Below are positions 1 to 11,222 of a stretch of 64,000 nt of DNA, in pieces. Position 1 is the first letter of the stretch; each line of letters opens with the position of its first letter. The notes beneath the pieces were generated by a model. That model ran no database searches, was not told the origin of the DNA, and saw only the letters and a program-made list of their open reading frames with translations. Source of the DNA: Symsagittifera roscoffensis (taxonomy: Eukaryota; Xenacoelomorpha; Acoela; Convolutidae); the NCBI RefSeq assembly GCF_963678635.1, contig NC_087067.1, forward strand, positions 23,257,547-23,321,546, in the 5' to 3' direction. The translations under genes and the position numbers were made by a program.

Positions 1-768
1 TAGTGACACTTTTGGATTTTTGTTATTGGAAAGCGTAGTTTGCCTTCCATTCAGAAATTTATTTGAAGATAATTTAAAAAAAAACTAAGTCAAATCGACA
101 AAGAATCAAATTAAGGGCGAACTACTCTCAAAACTTCCGCCAAAAAAATACGACCTTAATAAGTGAAAAATTGCTTCATATATCACCACTTGGAAAATGG
201 CGAAATGTATGTATAGATCGAGAGTTTTACACTGTTTTCAAAGATTTTTCAACATATTTGATTATGAAATTTGAAGAGCATGCAATTTTTCAGGACTGCT
301 AGTGCGTAAACACTATACAAAACTCAGATTTCAGTAATTTGAATTTTTCTCCAGTTACATGTTTGTTAAAAACAAAAATTTTGCTACGTTTGAAAATTAA
401 CTTATTCGAATGTTTGGTTTTAATAGAATTGTAAGTAGACATCACTGATTCTAACGGATACATTGGCTCGACTGTTTCTCATATCTAGACAACAAATTAC
501 TTTCAAGTTCTTATTTTTAGGCATCATATTTTGTAGGGGCTGGCTATAGTATCTTATCGAAGACAGCAACTTGTACCACACGCCAGAATCAATCCTTTAA
601 ATGCCTGTCCAAAAAAAATAAGATATTAGTTGGTACCTTGTTTAAAATATATCATCCTCCTGTCAAAATTGTCTCTTGAACTTTGTCCAGACTACTGTCA
701 ACAAAACACAATTATTAAAGTATTTAATTTTTTTCTATTTTTAAAATAATATATATTCCGCAAAAATA
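1..768. other. AT-rich intergenic DNA downstream of LTN1
   Basis: No gene, RNA gene or recognisable repeat was seen on either strand. The stretch is AT-rich with many short A and T runs and short, unconvincing open frames. It lies beyond the 3' end of the minus-strand LTN1 gene. Confidence 0.5.
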
Positions 769-778
769 CATCAAAAGT

Positions 779-784
779 TTTATT
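779..784 (-). promoter_or_regulatory. candidate polyadenylation signal of LTN1
   Basis: An AATAAA hexamer reads on the minus strand about 145 bases past the LTN1 stop codon at 929-931. It is the nearest canonical signal downstream of the gene. Its use is inferred, not shown. Confidence 0.45.
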
Positions 785-928
785 ATGCAAACTACTATAA
801 CTTGATTATTTGTACAGAGCATATATTTTCTTTGGTGCATTTGTATGGACAAGACTTTGTTGTTCCTCGTAGCCAACTGTAATTAAAAGATCCCTTCGGA
901 ACCATCTGAAGGTTGAGGTCAAGGGCTG

Positions 929-1043
929 CTAGAAGACACTTCTGCAGTAAGGACAATTGGCAGTTCCTTTCTCGAACCAGGTGAAGAGACACACTGCATG
1001 GAATTTCTTCTTACATACTTTGCAGGGCTTCGTTGGAAGTGAT
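929..1043 (-). CDS. LTN1: LTN1 exon 3 (RING C-terminus and stop)
   Basis: This short terminal exon starts after a tttag acceptor at 1044-1045. It encodes SLPTKPCKVCKKKFHAVC and ends in CPYCRSVF then TAG at 931-929. This supplies the remaining RING cysteines and the histidine. The match to the listerin C-terminus and the preserved frame across the junction make the exon secure although it is only 115 bases. Confidence 0.9.
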
Positions 1044-4000
1044 CTAAACATAACCACATTCATCACTTAAAAACCATTCGGTGTATTTGCAGATTTTAAC
1101 AAGAATCGCCGGTTGCTGCGCAAGAAACAGTATGTTCCGACCATTTTTTTAAAAAAAAATAGTCGGAACAACGAGAACAAAAACAAAAATACAGCACGGC
1201 CAGTTATGTTGATAGTTTTACTTGGAGCAAAAAGACGCAAGCCAGTTCACTGAAAAAAAAAGAAAGAAAGACATGCCTGTTCAAAACTCAACGCAAACAG
1301 GACAAATGGGCGCAAATCTAGGTCTTTTTTATCAGCAGTCTAGTAAAATTATAGCACATAGAGAACACTGGATCAATAGATAACTTTTAACCTGCTGTGA
1401 ATTCAGAAAATTTACGTTTTTCGTGACCATTTCTCTTTTGCTGTTCGATAGTGGAGTTTGCCTTCATATAACTAAGGAGAAAAAGTGAACTTAAAAAGAA
1501 TCCATAAATCAAACCGCGTGAACAAACTTGAGCGTGGACAAGTTTCAAGACTTTTTCCTGAACAAAAAAACGAACAAAAATTATCAAGACCTATATAAGT
1601 GAAAGTTTACACTTAATATACATTGGTTATGAAAAATTTCAATCCGAAAAGTGTCGTTTTTCAAGGACACAAAAAGGCAAATGTGACAGTTTGAAGTCGT
1701 TTCAGCTTCTGGGATGGCAAACTTAGCTTCAATCTAAAACACTGAAAGCTGCCCATCGAGCTGTATTGTTTTTCGCTTCAATCTAACACACTGAAAGCTG
1801 CCCATCGAGCTGTATTGCTTTTCGCGCAGGTTATAAAAACATGATAATTTTTGGTTATTTTTTTTTACCTGTTGGAGGGATGTAACACCGCCATACACAC
1901 ACAGCACTCCTCCACTCCCGAGAATATCTTCTCCAATGTGGACTTCCACCCTAAGATGCCATGCACAAGGGAGGAGGACTCCTGCTCCAGACAGATCTTC
2001 AGATCCAAGAGCAGACGTTGCCACTCTTCGTCCTTGATTCCTGAAAACACACAGACACCTGAAAACGGACTGCAAATTTCTGCTCTTCTTCACTGTCCCC
2101 CCACATTTGAAAATCAATTTTGAAAAGCTATTTTTATGTTGTCATACTGCAATGAATTATTATTACATGATGAACAAATTAACTTTTGTGAACAGATTTG
2201 TTGTTCATACTCTAGATCGTAAAATCACAGATTCAGCTGAAATAACACGTAAAGCAACTAAGAAAGTGGAAAATTTGAAATATGGGGGAAAGTGGAAGAG
2301 CCCCCAAAGTTCCAAGGATCTCTCGCAATCTGTTTGAAATTTGTTTGAAGATTCTCTGCATTGTACATGGAATCTAATTAGCAAACAACATACTATTACT
2401 TCCTGTATGTGGCAGCGCGCACAATAGTTTTTGTTGTTTTATCATTCTTTTTCCAAGTCTTAAATTTCTTGACCATCGTCCAATTCCTACTACAGGACGG
2501 AAGGATGCAACACTTGTAAAAAACCATATAATATAAAAATCAACTCCTGCAGGAATTGATGCGAAGCCAAGTTAGAGTTGAAGCGAGAGAAGTTAAAAGT
2601 TAACGCTGCGAGCAGGGTTCGAACCTACGCGGGAAGATCCCATTGGATTTCAAGTCCAACGCCTTAACCACTCGGCCATCGCAGCTTATTAAATTCATCA
2701 AAGAGGTAATGCAACATTATTGAACAAATAAATTACTGGCACTTACCAACTTTCTTTTTCTTTATCTCTTCAATGTTTATCCTTCCAAGGGGATAGTTTT
2801 TAGCAAAGCTCAGTTTCACGTCAATAGCAAAATCCTCAATCGAGTACTGAGCCTGTATCGTGTTCTGGCCTTGGAACGTTTTGATAGTCAACCTATCATC
2901 TTTGTTCATGTCTTTATCCATGTTGACATCGCCGAACGCTTTTCGGATTACGAAAGGCGACAAAAACGTCGCCGTATACCAATCGACGACTTCCCGCTTT
3001 CTTCTATCTAGTCTTTCAAACCATGATCTGCAAAGTTGAGGAAGGCTCAAAATTGAAGTCATGTAACAATCAATTGCTAAATCAGACAGAAACTGTTGCG
3101 ATCGTTTTGGCCTCACGCTCGAATAAATATCCGAACAATTGTAATCAACATTCGTCACCGCCTCTGTGTCAATTATCCGGAACAAAAACGAGAGAAAAGA
3201 CTCAATTTTTACGTCTTGGAATAATTCGGACTCCAAGAGCGCATTTATTTTGGCCGACTTTAGTTTTGATAGCAGCAAAGCTAGCAACTTCATCGCCATT
3301 AGAAAAGAAGTCACAGCTTGGTTCGTTTCGTTGTCGACAATTTCAAACGTATCCGAGTTTTCCAAATCACCGATCGACAACATCGAATCGCAATCTACAG
3401 CAGACAGTTCTGCTACTTTCAGCAACATGTTTGCCCATTCTTCGACAAAATCCTCCGAACCTATAATGATTTTCTCAAGAGCCAAACAAGCCATAAATTG
3501 AGTCACGCAGCTGCGGGATAGCAACCCCGGGCTCAAAAACGATATGCAGTTTGCACCGTCAGTAAAACAACTAATACTTTGTTTAAGAGTTCCCGAATCA
3601 AAGCGTTTCAAGCACGATACTTCTGTTAAGATTTTTGTATTGAATTCTCTTGGCAATTCTGACTTTATGAGCTTAATACACACATTGCAACAACTTTGAA
3701 TCAATTCTTGCTTGAAAACATCGTGCCATTCTTGGTTCAAATCAGGGTGATCGAATTTAGCAACCAGATCTTCAATCAACTCATAGGACTTCAGGAACCA
3801 TTGGGCAAACGATACCAAATTCAGATTTTCAGATAAAAATTCTGTCTTCTGCAAGCTGTTTCCGTAACAAACCAAAACGCACAAAACGCTATCCCACAGT
3901 TTTTGCACAATTTCAACTGTAAGACTCTCGTTTTGAAGAAAAATGACAATCGAAATTAGAACTTGTCTGTTTAGAATTTGAACTTCACTGGGAAAAGCTT

Positions 4001-6839
4001 TTATATCCTCTCCGTCACAGAGTAATTCATCCTGGTCTGATATAATTCCCAGAATTTCGGTGATAACTTTGCTCATTTTTTCCAAATTATTTGAACTATT
4101 CATAGTTTGCACATGAAGAATATTTGACATCTCTAGAGCGTCGACATCATCACGGAATATTTTTTCACTGCTTTCGCTAGGAAGGCTCAAACTGTTTAGG
4201 TAAATCAGCTGACCATTGTCTCCAGCAAAACCTTCAGACTTTTGAAGATCAACAAGGAAATTTGTTTCCTCTAAATTCGAGAAAATTTGAGCAATGTCAC
4301 GACTCTCTTTTTCACCTGTTTCATGAGACGCAAATGGAACGATGTGTGAACTTAAAACATTTGAAACTTTTTTCCATTTTGACAGGTCTAAGTTCAAGTC
4401 TGAGAACTTTGGGTCACTGAGAACACCGCTTATTTTGGCAACGAAATTCAAAAATTTTGACACTGATGAAACATTGATATCTTCAACTTTTACTGAGCTG
4501 AAACTTTTATGCGCAGGTAACACAGCATTGAAAATCAATGCTTTCAAAATACTAGAACTGCACAGCGACAGTGAATTGTGCAATTCTTTTTCAACTAAAT
4601 TGTCTAGCAGGTTGGAGAAATCTAATTTGTTGTTTGCTTCGAGGTTTTCGACAAAAATAGAAAGAACTGATGTCAAAATATTTGCTTTTAGCTCAAACAA
4701 AGCAAAGCTATTTTTCATTATGCCAAATGCCCATTCTTTCTGAGTATACTCAAGGCCATCACTTTTCAGAAAAGCTTCTAAAACAGGGCAAAAATCTTTC
4801 GCAATTGCTTCGTGGAAACTATCTGTGTCTGAGCAGTCGGACAATACGCTTTCAAATATTGTAAGCCGGATGACATTTCTGCTGCTCTCTAGCACTTTCA
4901 AGCTTTTCTCCGCAAAAACAGGAAGCATTTTTTGATTTCTGAACAAAACGATATATTTCTCGATTAACTGATCGTCAAGGGCATTGCAGTTCGCTGCAAT
5001 TATTGCAGTCAGAGACTCATTGCCATCGTTGCCAATGAGGTCCAGCAACTTTTCACTTCTAAACAGCGTCTTAGATTCAGATTTCAAATCTGCTTTAATG
5101 ATTGGTGTCAATGCTCGAGCATCTAACTTAGAGCACAACTGACTTAGTTCTTCGAGACTGTAATTGCAACTCATCAGTAGAACCGCAGCATCAGATAATA
5201 GTCTTTCACTTTTGCTCGTGCAAGCAATCAACAGATCTTGCATGTACTCAGAACAAACTTTAAACTCAGGATTCTGCTCAAGAAATTTCTCCTGGATAGC
5301 TATAGTCAGTTCAATGCAAGCATCAGTGTCAAGTTTTAGGCCCTTCACTTTTTCCAAGTTGCTGAAAAAAATTTCGTCAAAAGTGTTGGTGTCAACTTCA
5401 GTTTGGTCTTTTTGAACAATTGTCACTTTTTTAACCAAAGGTTTTGGCTTCAGAAACTTCAACAGTAATTTAATGGCAAACTCATTGTTACCACACTCTT
5501 CTATGCAAGATTCGATGCAATTCTTGGAGGTTTCAAACAACGCTTTGCAGTTTACGCTCGATTCATGAATCAAAACAAAGAAACTAGTTTGCAAGAGAAC
5601 TTGATTCTGACCAGTCGAAAGGTTTTGCAAGCTGTCTTCCACGAATCGCGTGACAACGTCTTCGATTTCTGTCCCCGTCCATGAAAAAATGGCTGTAAGA
5701 GTGTCATTCAATGAACCCAAGCGACAATCAGTATCTTGCACAAGTTTTTCAAAATTTTTCACGAGATCAGTTAGCCATTGACTTTGGAGGTCTTTCAAAA
5801 GCAAAGAACTTCTAAGGTATGAAGATATGTGAACGACGTTTGTTGGAGAAAAAGAAGATACGGACGATATCAACTTTGTTCGCCATTGTTTTTCATGCTT
5901 CGCAGCTCTGGAATAGAGTTTCGTATTTTCCAACTTAGCGATTAAAGAGCAGCTTTTACTACAAACATTATCGTCGGTTTCTGTTAGAGAGAAATGCTCA
6001 ATTGGCTTCAAGCTGACGCCAGTAACGACTTCGATTTCGAAAATGTCAATTAGCTCAGTCCATGACGTCATTGCTTCAAGAAGCGCGAGAAAATTTTTCT
6101 GTATCAATCCGTCTTGCGATTCGATCAGTTTATTGAAACTTACTGAAGAAATCAAAGTAGGAAGAACATGTTTTTGAACATGCGCTCGCACATCCGCAGA
6201 TGAATCAATCAGAAACTTAGTAAGAGCTAATGACTGACTTATCAAACGATTGAACTTATGCTGCGATGATTCTGAGTCATCGTCTAGAGAACGCGAATCG
6301 ACAGCAAAATTTTCTAGAATCAAAGCTGATATTTCTTCCTTACAGAACAGGAGAGCATTTTTCCATTTTTCATCAGGAAAAATGGCAAAGAAGGCCGATT
6401 TTGCCTCTTTTCCTGCAGCCGCGTAAGGATCAAACATGCTAAGCAGCCAGTAACCGGTTACTGATTTCATGTAAGGAACAAATTCTTTCTTAGTGTTAGA
6501 CACAATAAGGCGATGCAGTGCTTGGGTTTGTCTTCGAACTGACGTTTCATCGTCTGAACAAAGTTTTGGATAAATCCTACACCACTGAGGCAAAACACTG
6601 AGCCAGGTTTCTGCTCCATGGTTGGGTAAAATTCCGCTTAGGTCGTTAAGACCCTTTATCTTAGTACATGAATCCTTTTTGCTCAGTTTCTTGAGCTGTG
6701 TTTGAATTTCAGGAATTAGAAAAAATGAACTTTGTGTGTCAAAGCCAACAAAAGATTGTGCATTTCCAGCCACTAAAGCAGCTGCATCTACACTTTTGGC
6801 AGGTTTTACATTTCCTTTGACTCTATCCTTTTTCGACAT
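929..6839 (-). CDS. LTN1: listerin E3 ubiquitin-protein ligase, three exons
   Basis: Listerin is the RING E3 ligase that ubiquitinates nascent chains stalled on 60S subunits in ribosome-associated quality control. I rebuild it as exons 6839-2747, 2040-1869 and 1043-929. Both introns are GT-AG (1868-1044 and 2746-2041), and the exons sum to 4,380 nt, exactly 1,460 codons, giving 1,459 residues. The start is the first ATG of the long frame, and the N-terminus reads like listerin: a basic start, then KLSKKDSCTKIKGL, then a VPYMKSVTGYWLL segment. The middle is long HEAT/ARM-like helical repeat without sharp motifs. The C-terminus has GVEECCVCMAVL, then PCKVCKKKFHAVC and CPYCRSVF, the C4HC3 RING at the very end as the family requires. 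The protein is shorter than the human one (about 1,766). The long first exon has an in-frame stop a few codons past the donor at 2746, but the spliced reading restores the RING. Confidence 0.93.
1727..1824. repeat. 49-bp tandem duplication in LTN1 intron 2
   Basis: Two adjacent 49-bp units (1727-1775 and 1776-1824), each starting cttcaatcta and ending ttttcg, differ at about two positions. They lie in the intron close to the donor of exon 2. No function is apparent. Confidence 0.85.
1869..2040 (-). CDS. LTN1: LTN1 exon 2 (pre-RING region and first RING cysteines)
   Basis: The acceptor reads gtgttttcag just before 2040 and the donor AACAG/gtaaaa just after 1869. The phase joins exactly to exon 1, where the split codon gives Gly before IKDEEWQRLL. 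The exon encodes the WKSTLEKIFSGVEECCVC segment that precedes the RING in listerins, including the first C-x2-C pair. Confidence 0.9.
2604..2685 (-). tRNA. tRNA-Ser(UGA), nested in LTN1 intron 1
   Basis: The minus strand folds as a class II tRNA. The acceptor stem is GCTGCGA/TCGCAGC with discriminator G at 2604, the A box is TGGCCGAGTGG, and the anticodon stem is TTGGA/TCCAA around loop CTTGAAA, so the anticodon is UGA, reading UCA. There is a long variable arm and a B box GGTTCGAAC. Discriminator G and the long variable arm identify serine. A TTTT run (plus-strand aaaa at 2595-2598) follows closely as a Pol III terminator. The tRNA is on the same strand as LTN1 and lies wholly inside intron 2041-2746. 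There is no tRNA intron. Confidence 0.96.
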
Positions 6840-7189
6840 TTTGGTTAGCAGAAATCGAATTCATCAAATCTAAAATAAAACAAGGATAAAGGTAAAAACG
6901 GCAGATCAATGTAAAATAAACTCCAGAAACGTTTTCGACATAAAAGTCATCATCAGCCAATCTAAAAAACAAAGCACCTGTAAAACCGGAATGGAAATGG
7001 ATGTGAAAACTAACATTAAAAAGAATATAAAAATAGCATCAGTTAAGACCCGAGTTAGTCATGTGACTAAAACAAACGGACTTAAAAAACCTCACAACTT
7101 GACTGTGAAAAACAAGGATAGCTCGTTGCTGTGCAAGCTGTGCCATACGACATGAATGCCGCCAAAAATGGTTTGATGGAACGAATTTC
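6840..7189. other. 5' flank of LTN1
   Basis: This stretch holds the presumed LTN1 promoter and 5' UTR, but I see no TATA box or clear start signal. A minus-strand CTGATGA...GAAA arrangement at 6933-6956 resembles a hammerhead core, but its helix II pairs poorly. Otherwise nothing recognisable. Confidence 0.35.
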
Positions 7190-7345
7190 TGGGGTCTGAA
7201 ATTACACATAAATTGTTCAGAAGAAAAATTATTAAAATGTGAACTCGAACGTTTTCAGAACTATGTCCTTCGTCAGGTTAACAAAATTGATAAATAGTGA
7301 TTTACAGATGTTAAAACATCATAAAAGACCATTAAGTGGTTCTAA
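7190..7345 (-). mobile_element. Penelope-like 3' tail fragment with hammerhead-like core
   Basis: On the minus strand this piece matches the sequence beyond the right-hand Penelope-like copy near 49,600-49,700. Both have a gatgttttaa block, then caattttgttaacctgacga, then gttcgaattcac-like sequence. It contains CTGACGA (7276-7270), a 13-nt segment that can pair A-GGAC/GTTC-T around ATA, and GAAA (7256-7253). That is the order of a hammerhead ribozyme core, which Penelope-like elements are known to carry in their terminal repeats. No coding part is attached. The assignment is by local resemblance only. Confidence 0.4.
7253..7276 (-). ncRNA. candidate hammerhead ribozyme core
   Basis: C3-A9 reads CTGACGA, then a five-pair helix II with one G-T wobble and a three-base ATA loop, then GAAA. 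The flanking helices I and III are not convincing by eye, so activity cannot be assumed. A related but weaker version lies at 49656-49679. Confidence 0.35.
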
Positions 7346-7380
7346 TGCTTGTATTCAATTTTCAGATTCCACCTTCTCTT

Positions 7381-7903
7381 TAATTCATGGGTAACGTTTT
7401 GAGTGATATTAACAGTGTGCAAGACTTGGGATTAACTCTGAACAAAGCATAGAAGTGGTCAGAGCATATAAACAACAAATTGTCAAAATGTCACAAGGTT
7501 TACCAAATGATTAAACGCAATACTTCTTCTAGTATGGGAACTACATCGAAGCTTCAGTTATATAAAGCAGTGTTTGTTCCAACAATACTATATGGAGCTG
7601 AGTGCTGGTCTCCGAGTAGTTCAGATATTACGGAGATGGAGAAGATGAACAAGAAACTACTCAAATGGGTTGATCCGCCTGAACGTGTAACCATTACCAT
7701 ATTTTCAAGCCATAAAGGAGCTTTTACTTTTATCAAACATCGTTGAGAACAAATTCGACGTGAATTTTTCAGAAAATTATCAAAGAGTAAGTAGTCGTCG
7801 TGGGCGCTTGCGATTCTCTCTACCGAAAGTACAAACTGCGAAAGAAAGAAATAATTTCTGGTATCGTGCGTGCATGAGAGCAAATATTTCTGATGTGAAT
7901 ATT
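7381..7903 (+). pseudogene. LINE reverse transcriptase, C-terminal part (left side)
   Basis: This is a degenerate non-LTR retrotransposon. The frame from about 7402 reads SVQDLGLTLNKA, then HINNKLSKCHKVYQM, then LYKAVFVPTILYGAECWSPS. That LYKAVFVPTILYGAE segment is typical of the region just after the RT catalytic core of LINE proteins. It carries an in-frame stop at codon 7450-7452 and another at 7744-7746. A later frame gives LPKVQTAKERNNFWYRACMRA, the pre-C-terminal segment. The rest of the C-terminus lies on the far side of the LTR elements at 46375. The N-terminal part, including the endonuclease and RT core, is absent. Confidence 0.75.
7828..7903 (+). repeat. 76-bp flanking direct repeat, left copy
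   Basis: This LINE segment, starting agtacaaactg and ending gatgtgaatatt, recurs at 46375-46450 immediately after the E2 3' LTR, with the same length and three differences. It sits at the left edge of E2 with only four bases, cgaa, before a TGTGCCAG. A normal LTR-element target duplication is only 4-6 bp. Confidence 0.85.
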
Positions 7904-7925
7904 CGAATGTGCCAGAAATTTCGAA

Positions 7926-8653
7926 TGTCCCAGTCGGTCATATCTGGAAGTTTGACCTTGAGGGACACGAAAATACGTGATTTTGCAGTGAAGTTTTAAT
8001 TTTCAAAATTTCGAATGGAGCCTTTCATGCTCAGTTTTCTCGCACCAACTGAAAACACAAAGTGAAAAATCAGAACGACCGAATTTGCGATTGAGGAAAA
8101 ACACTTAAGAAAACAGCAGGAAATTGCAAAATAATACACGAGTAGAGCCGTCTTATCCTGAAATATGAGACGAGATAATCGCGAGAGAAGAGCACAATTA
8201 TTCGAACTGAACTAGAGTGAACCTTCAACGGAAAGGTGGACAGCTTGAGTGTCCCAATGGTTCAGCCAAAAACTCCAATTCTAGAGTCAAAACTTATTTC
8301 TGTTATCAAAACTGATTAGTATTGAACTTATCTAGTTATCCTACTTAATTCTCGAGTTGCTTATCAATTTAATTGCTCCCTGTGCTTGAGTGCATCAACA
8401 TGTGAGTCCCTAACTTAATTTTCTCGAGTGTGTATGTTGAGATAAGGCGAGTTTTAGGTTGATTCATCTGAAATGGATCAAAGTTCCACTGTCCAATAAA
8501 AAGTAACTTAACGGATTGTTCCGACCCTGTTTTTAACGGCGTTCGTGTATTTTGGGTATTTCGTGATCTAATTATGGGGACGTTCTTATTTTCTAGAGTG
8601 GGGGGATATTTTGGTAGTAGCCTTTAAGCTGTAGCGGGTTCTAGTCTCATGTC
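7926..8653 (+). repeat. E2 5' LTR, left piece
   Basis: It matches 45479 onward of the E2 3' LTR, starting TGTCCCAGTCGG against TGTGCCAGTCGG. It stops at ctcatgtc, where E1 is inserted. A second TGTGCCAG lies 18 bp upstream at 7908, so the exact left end is ambiguous. It holds the hairpin GATTCAT/ATGGATC (8461-8479) followed by an AATAAA. Confidence 0.9.
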
Positions 8654-9558
8654 TGTGCCAGTCGGTCATATTTGGAAGTTTGACCTTGAGAGAAGCAAAA
8701 AACACTTAATTTTGGAGTGAAATTTAATTTTTCAAAATTTCGAATGGAACCTGTCATGCACGATTTTCTCGCGATAACTGAAAATCAGAAAAGATAAGTC
8801 AGAACGATCGAGTGACAATCGCGGGAAAGTGGCTAGAAAAATCAGTGGGAAATTGCTATTCGCAATTTCAGTAGCAATAATAATCGAGAGTAGAGCTGTC
8901 CCATCTAAAACAGAGACGAGCGCATTCCCACGAACTGGATTGTTGTGATTGGAGTATTTATTCTAAACTGGACTAGAGTGAACCTTCGGTGGAAAGGTGG
9001 ATAGCTAGAGTGTCCCAATGGTTCACGAGAACTTACAGTCTAGAGTAAAAACTTGTTCTTGTTATTACAACTGACTAACATTAAACTCATTTTAGTTACT
9101 TTATTGATTCTTGAGTTGCTCACCGACTTATTTACTTCCTGGTTCTTGAGCGTGCTACAATGTGAGTACTAATTTAAATGTCTAGAGTGTGTTTTATAAT
9201 TGTTATGTTGAGGTAAGGCGAGTTGTAGGTTGATCCATCTGAAATGGATCAAAGTTCCACTGTCTAATAAAAAGTAACTTAACGGATTGTTCCGACCCGG
9301 TTTTTAATGGCGTTCATGTATTTTGGGTATCTAGAGACCTAAGTATGGGGACGTTTCTAATTCTAGAGTGGGGGGATATTTTAGTAGTAGCCTTTAAGCT
9401 GTAACGGGTCGTAGTCTCATGTCACAAGCGAACCGAATTGGCTCCGACTGATTTGAGGTACAAAAACACAATAGATAGTGTCCCTGACTCTTGAACCAAT
9501 GGTTATAGGGCCTATTTTTCTTAAGCCTCATGTGTGACTGCAGTAGACGAATGTTACA
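8654..9558 (+). repeat. E1 5' LTR
   Basis: The 905-bp repeat is TGTGCCAG...GTTACA. It has a hairpin GATCCAT-ctgaa-ATGGATC at 9232-9250 and a polyadenylation hexamer AATAAA at 9266-9271 just after it, which fits an R region. Several variants of CTNGAGT occur along it. It is nearly identical to 30764-31668. Confidence 0.97.
9232..9250 (+). promoter_or_regulatory. conserved LTR hairpin upstream of the polyA signal
   Basis: It has a seven-pair stem GATCCAT/ATGGATC with a five-base loop. The same position in E2 reads GATTCAT/ATGGATC (one wobble), and in E3 AATCCAT/ATGGATT (51739-51757), a compensated pair change. That supports a folded element in the transcript, probably in R. Confidence 0.6.
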
Positions 9559-10034
9559 TAGTGTTTTTATGGCGCTCCTGGGTGTTTACGACATCAAGAC
9601 TACGGAGTCGAACCCACTTGAGACAGCTTCGGACTGAATGCCCATTCTAGAGTACCGGCGGTACGGTTCGACAGGAACGTGCAAACCTTCCGGTTGTACC
9701 GTGATAGCTTTTTAAGAAAACTCAAGAAAACTTCCTGGTACGCTCTCCGAACGAGGCTTAGCTAACCGAGTAAAGGGGGGCAACTAGGGGGACAAAAACA
9801 CGAGCAAAAAGACAAAAAGCGAAACAAAAACCATAAAACGAAAAAAGACAGTGACTTTGACACCAGATTAGTTGGATCAAACCTTTATATTAATTAAATA
9901 GTATACCCATACTGTTTTACAAGTTCGATCGTTTCGATCAACCTAGCAATTTAACCCAGTAACCTCAATAAAGTGCCCGAGTGTGGGGCGTTGTCAAGGG
10001 TTTTTAGATAGCTTGGAACTTAGCTGGACAACCA

Positions 10035-10300
10035 GGAGACTTGACTGGAAGAGGTGACCAGCCGAGTGGGAAAGTGGTTCAGGAGCATTTGAGCTGAACC
10101 AATAGGAGACTTGACTGGAAGAGGTGACCAGCCGAGTGGGAAAGTGGTTCAGGAGCACTTGAGCTGAACCAATAGGAGACTTGACTGGAAGAGGTGACCA
10201 GCCGAGTGGGAAAGTGGTTCAGGAGCACTTGAGCTGAACCAATAGGAGACTGGACTGGAAGAGGTGACCAGTCGAGTGGGAAAGTAGCCAAGAAGGATTT
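10035..10300 (+). repeat. four 70-bp tandem repeats in E1 leader
   Basis: Units start at 10035, 10105, 10175 and 10245, each beginning ggagacttgactggaagagg and ending gctgaaccaata. The last is partial. A related array of about three units lies in the E2 leader near 32309-32495. Confidence 0.9.
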
Positions 10301-11222
10301 GGCAGTTCTCGAGTTCTCAAGTTGGGCAGAACGGGTATCGTTAAAACTCATACTACATTATAGGAAATAAGTGTAAAATTGGATAAGCGATATCCCCCGG
10401 TTTTGAGGAACGTTTTTACTTGAGCAGGCCTGGAGACAGGTGTACGGTTTTCTCTTGAGAGGTTTAGCACCCGGCGCTTAAGGTAATTTTAGGCTTAAGA
10501 AGGGGGGCTAAAAAGGGGGGAGGTTAGAAGGGGGGCTGGTTAAGTTAGAGGTTGGCGGTTGTAAATTGTAAAAAGGAGAGAAATTAGAGTAACTAATTGG
10601 TCGACATTGTTGATTTAGTTACATTAGTCATTTACACGCGTTGGTCATAGGAAACGGATATCCAAAATTGGAATTAGGTTAAGGTAGGTACCCTGGTCGG
10701 ATCGGTAGGGGGAAACGGACATAGACAGTTTTTGTGATACCCCATAAGATCGCTAGCAGGGGGGAAGGAAACGCGTGGCAATTAGGTACCAGACATTTTT
10801 TTTTCGACGAAAGGTAGACATTGGTCACCTTTGAAATTTAGGTGGGCTCATTTTTCAGTTTTTATTACTTTTTCTGGCTTGGATTTTTTGTTGCATTTTG
10901 GGGAGGATTTGTGTTTAGTTTTTATACGAACAGGTGATCACAAGATACCTGCGCACAGGTTTTGGTCTCAAGTTGCTTGGAACATTGAAATAGAGGTAAC
11001 TAAAAAGAAATAAGAAAAAAAGAGGGGTCAGCATTTGGCTTTTAAGAAAGGGTTTTTGGGAAAATTTTACTAGAGCTTGAGTGGTGGTACAAGGCACAGT
11101 GAATCAAGAAGTCCCCATAACGAAAAAGAGAGAAGTCCCACCGCTCAGACACTTGTCAAACAGCCTTGGGACAGTGCCAAAGAAGTCCAGGGACAGTGTT
11201 GGACCAGAACAGTCTTGATACA

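Noticed and set aside
1387-1587. Small minus-strand frame within LTN1 intron 2 as an extra exon
   Set aside because: It has no similarity to listerin. Exons 2 and 3 already join in phase across the RING.
2733-6839. Single-exon LTN1 ending at 2733
   Set aside because: That frame would end without the RING. A GT donor at 2746 and two further exons restore the RING with exact phase.
6933-6956. Another hammerhead core upstream of LTN1
   Set aside because: CTGATGA and GAAA are present, but helix II cannot pair from its first position, so this is probably chance.
7760-7999. 79-residue plus-strand protein
   Set aside because: It runs from LINE coding sequence straight into the E2 LTR, so it is a chance fusion of two elements.
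9580-9600. Assigning the primer tRNA to lysine from TGGCGC
   Set aside because: Only the first six bases agree with the lysine type; the following bases TCCTGGGTG do not.
10029-10300. CRISPR-like array
   Set aside because: The 70-bp units are adjacent with no unique spacers, and the locus is eukaryotic and inside an LTR-element leader.
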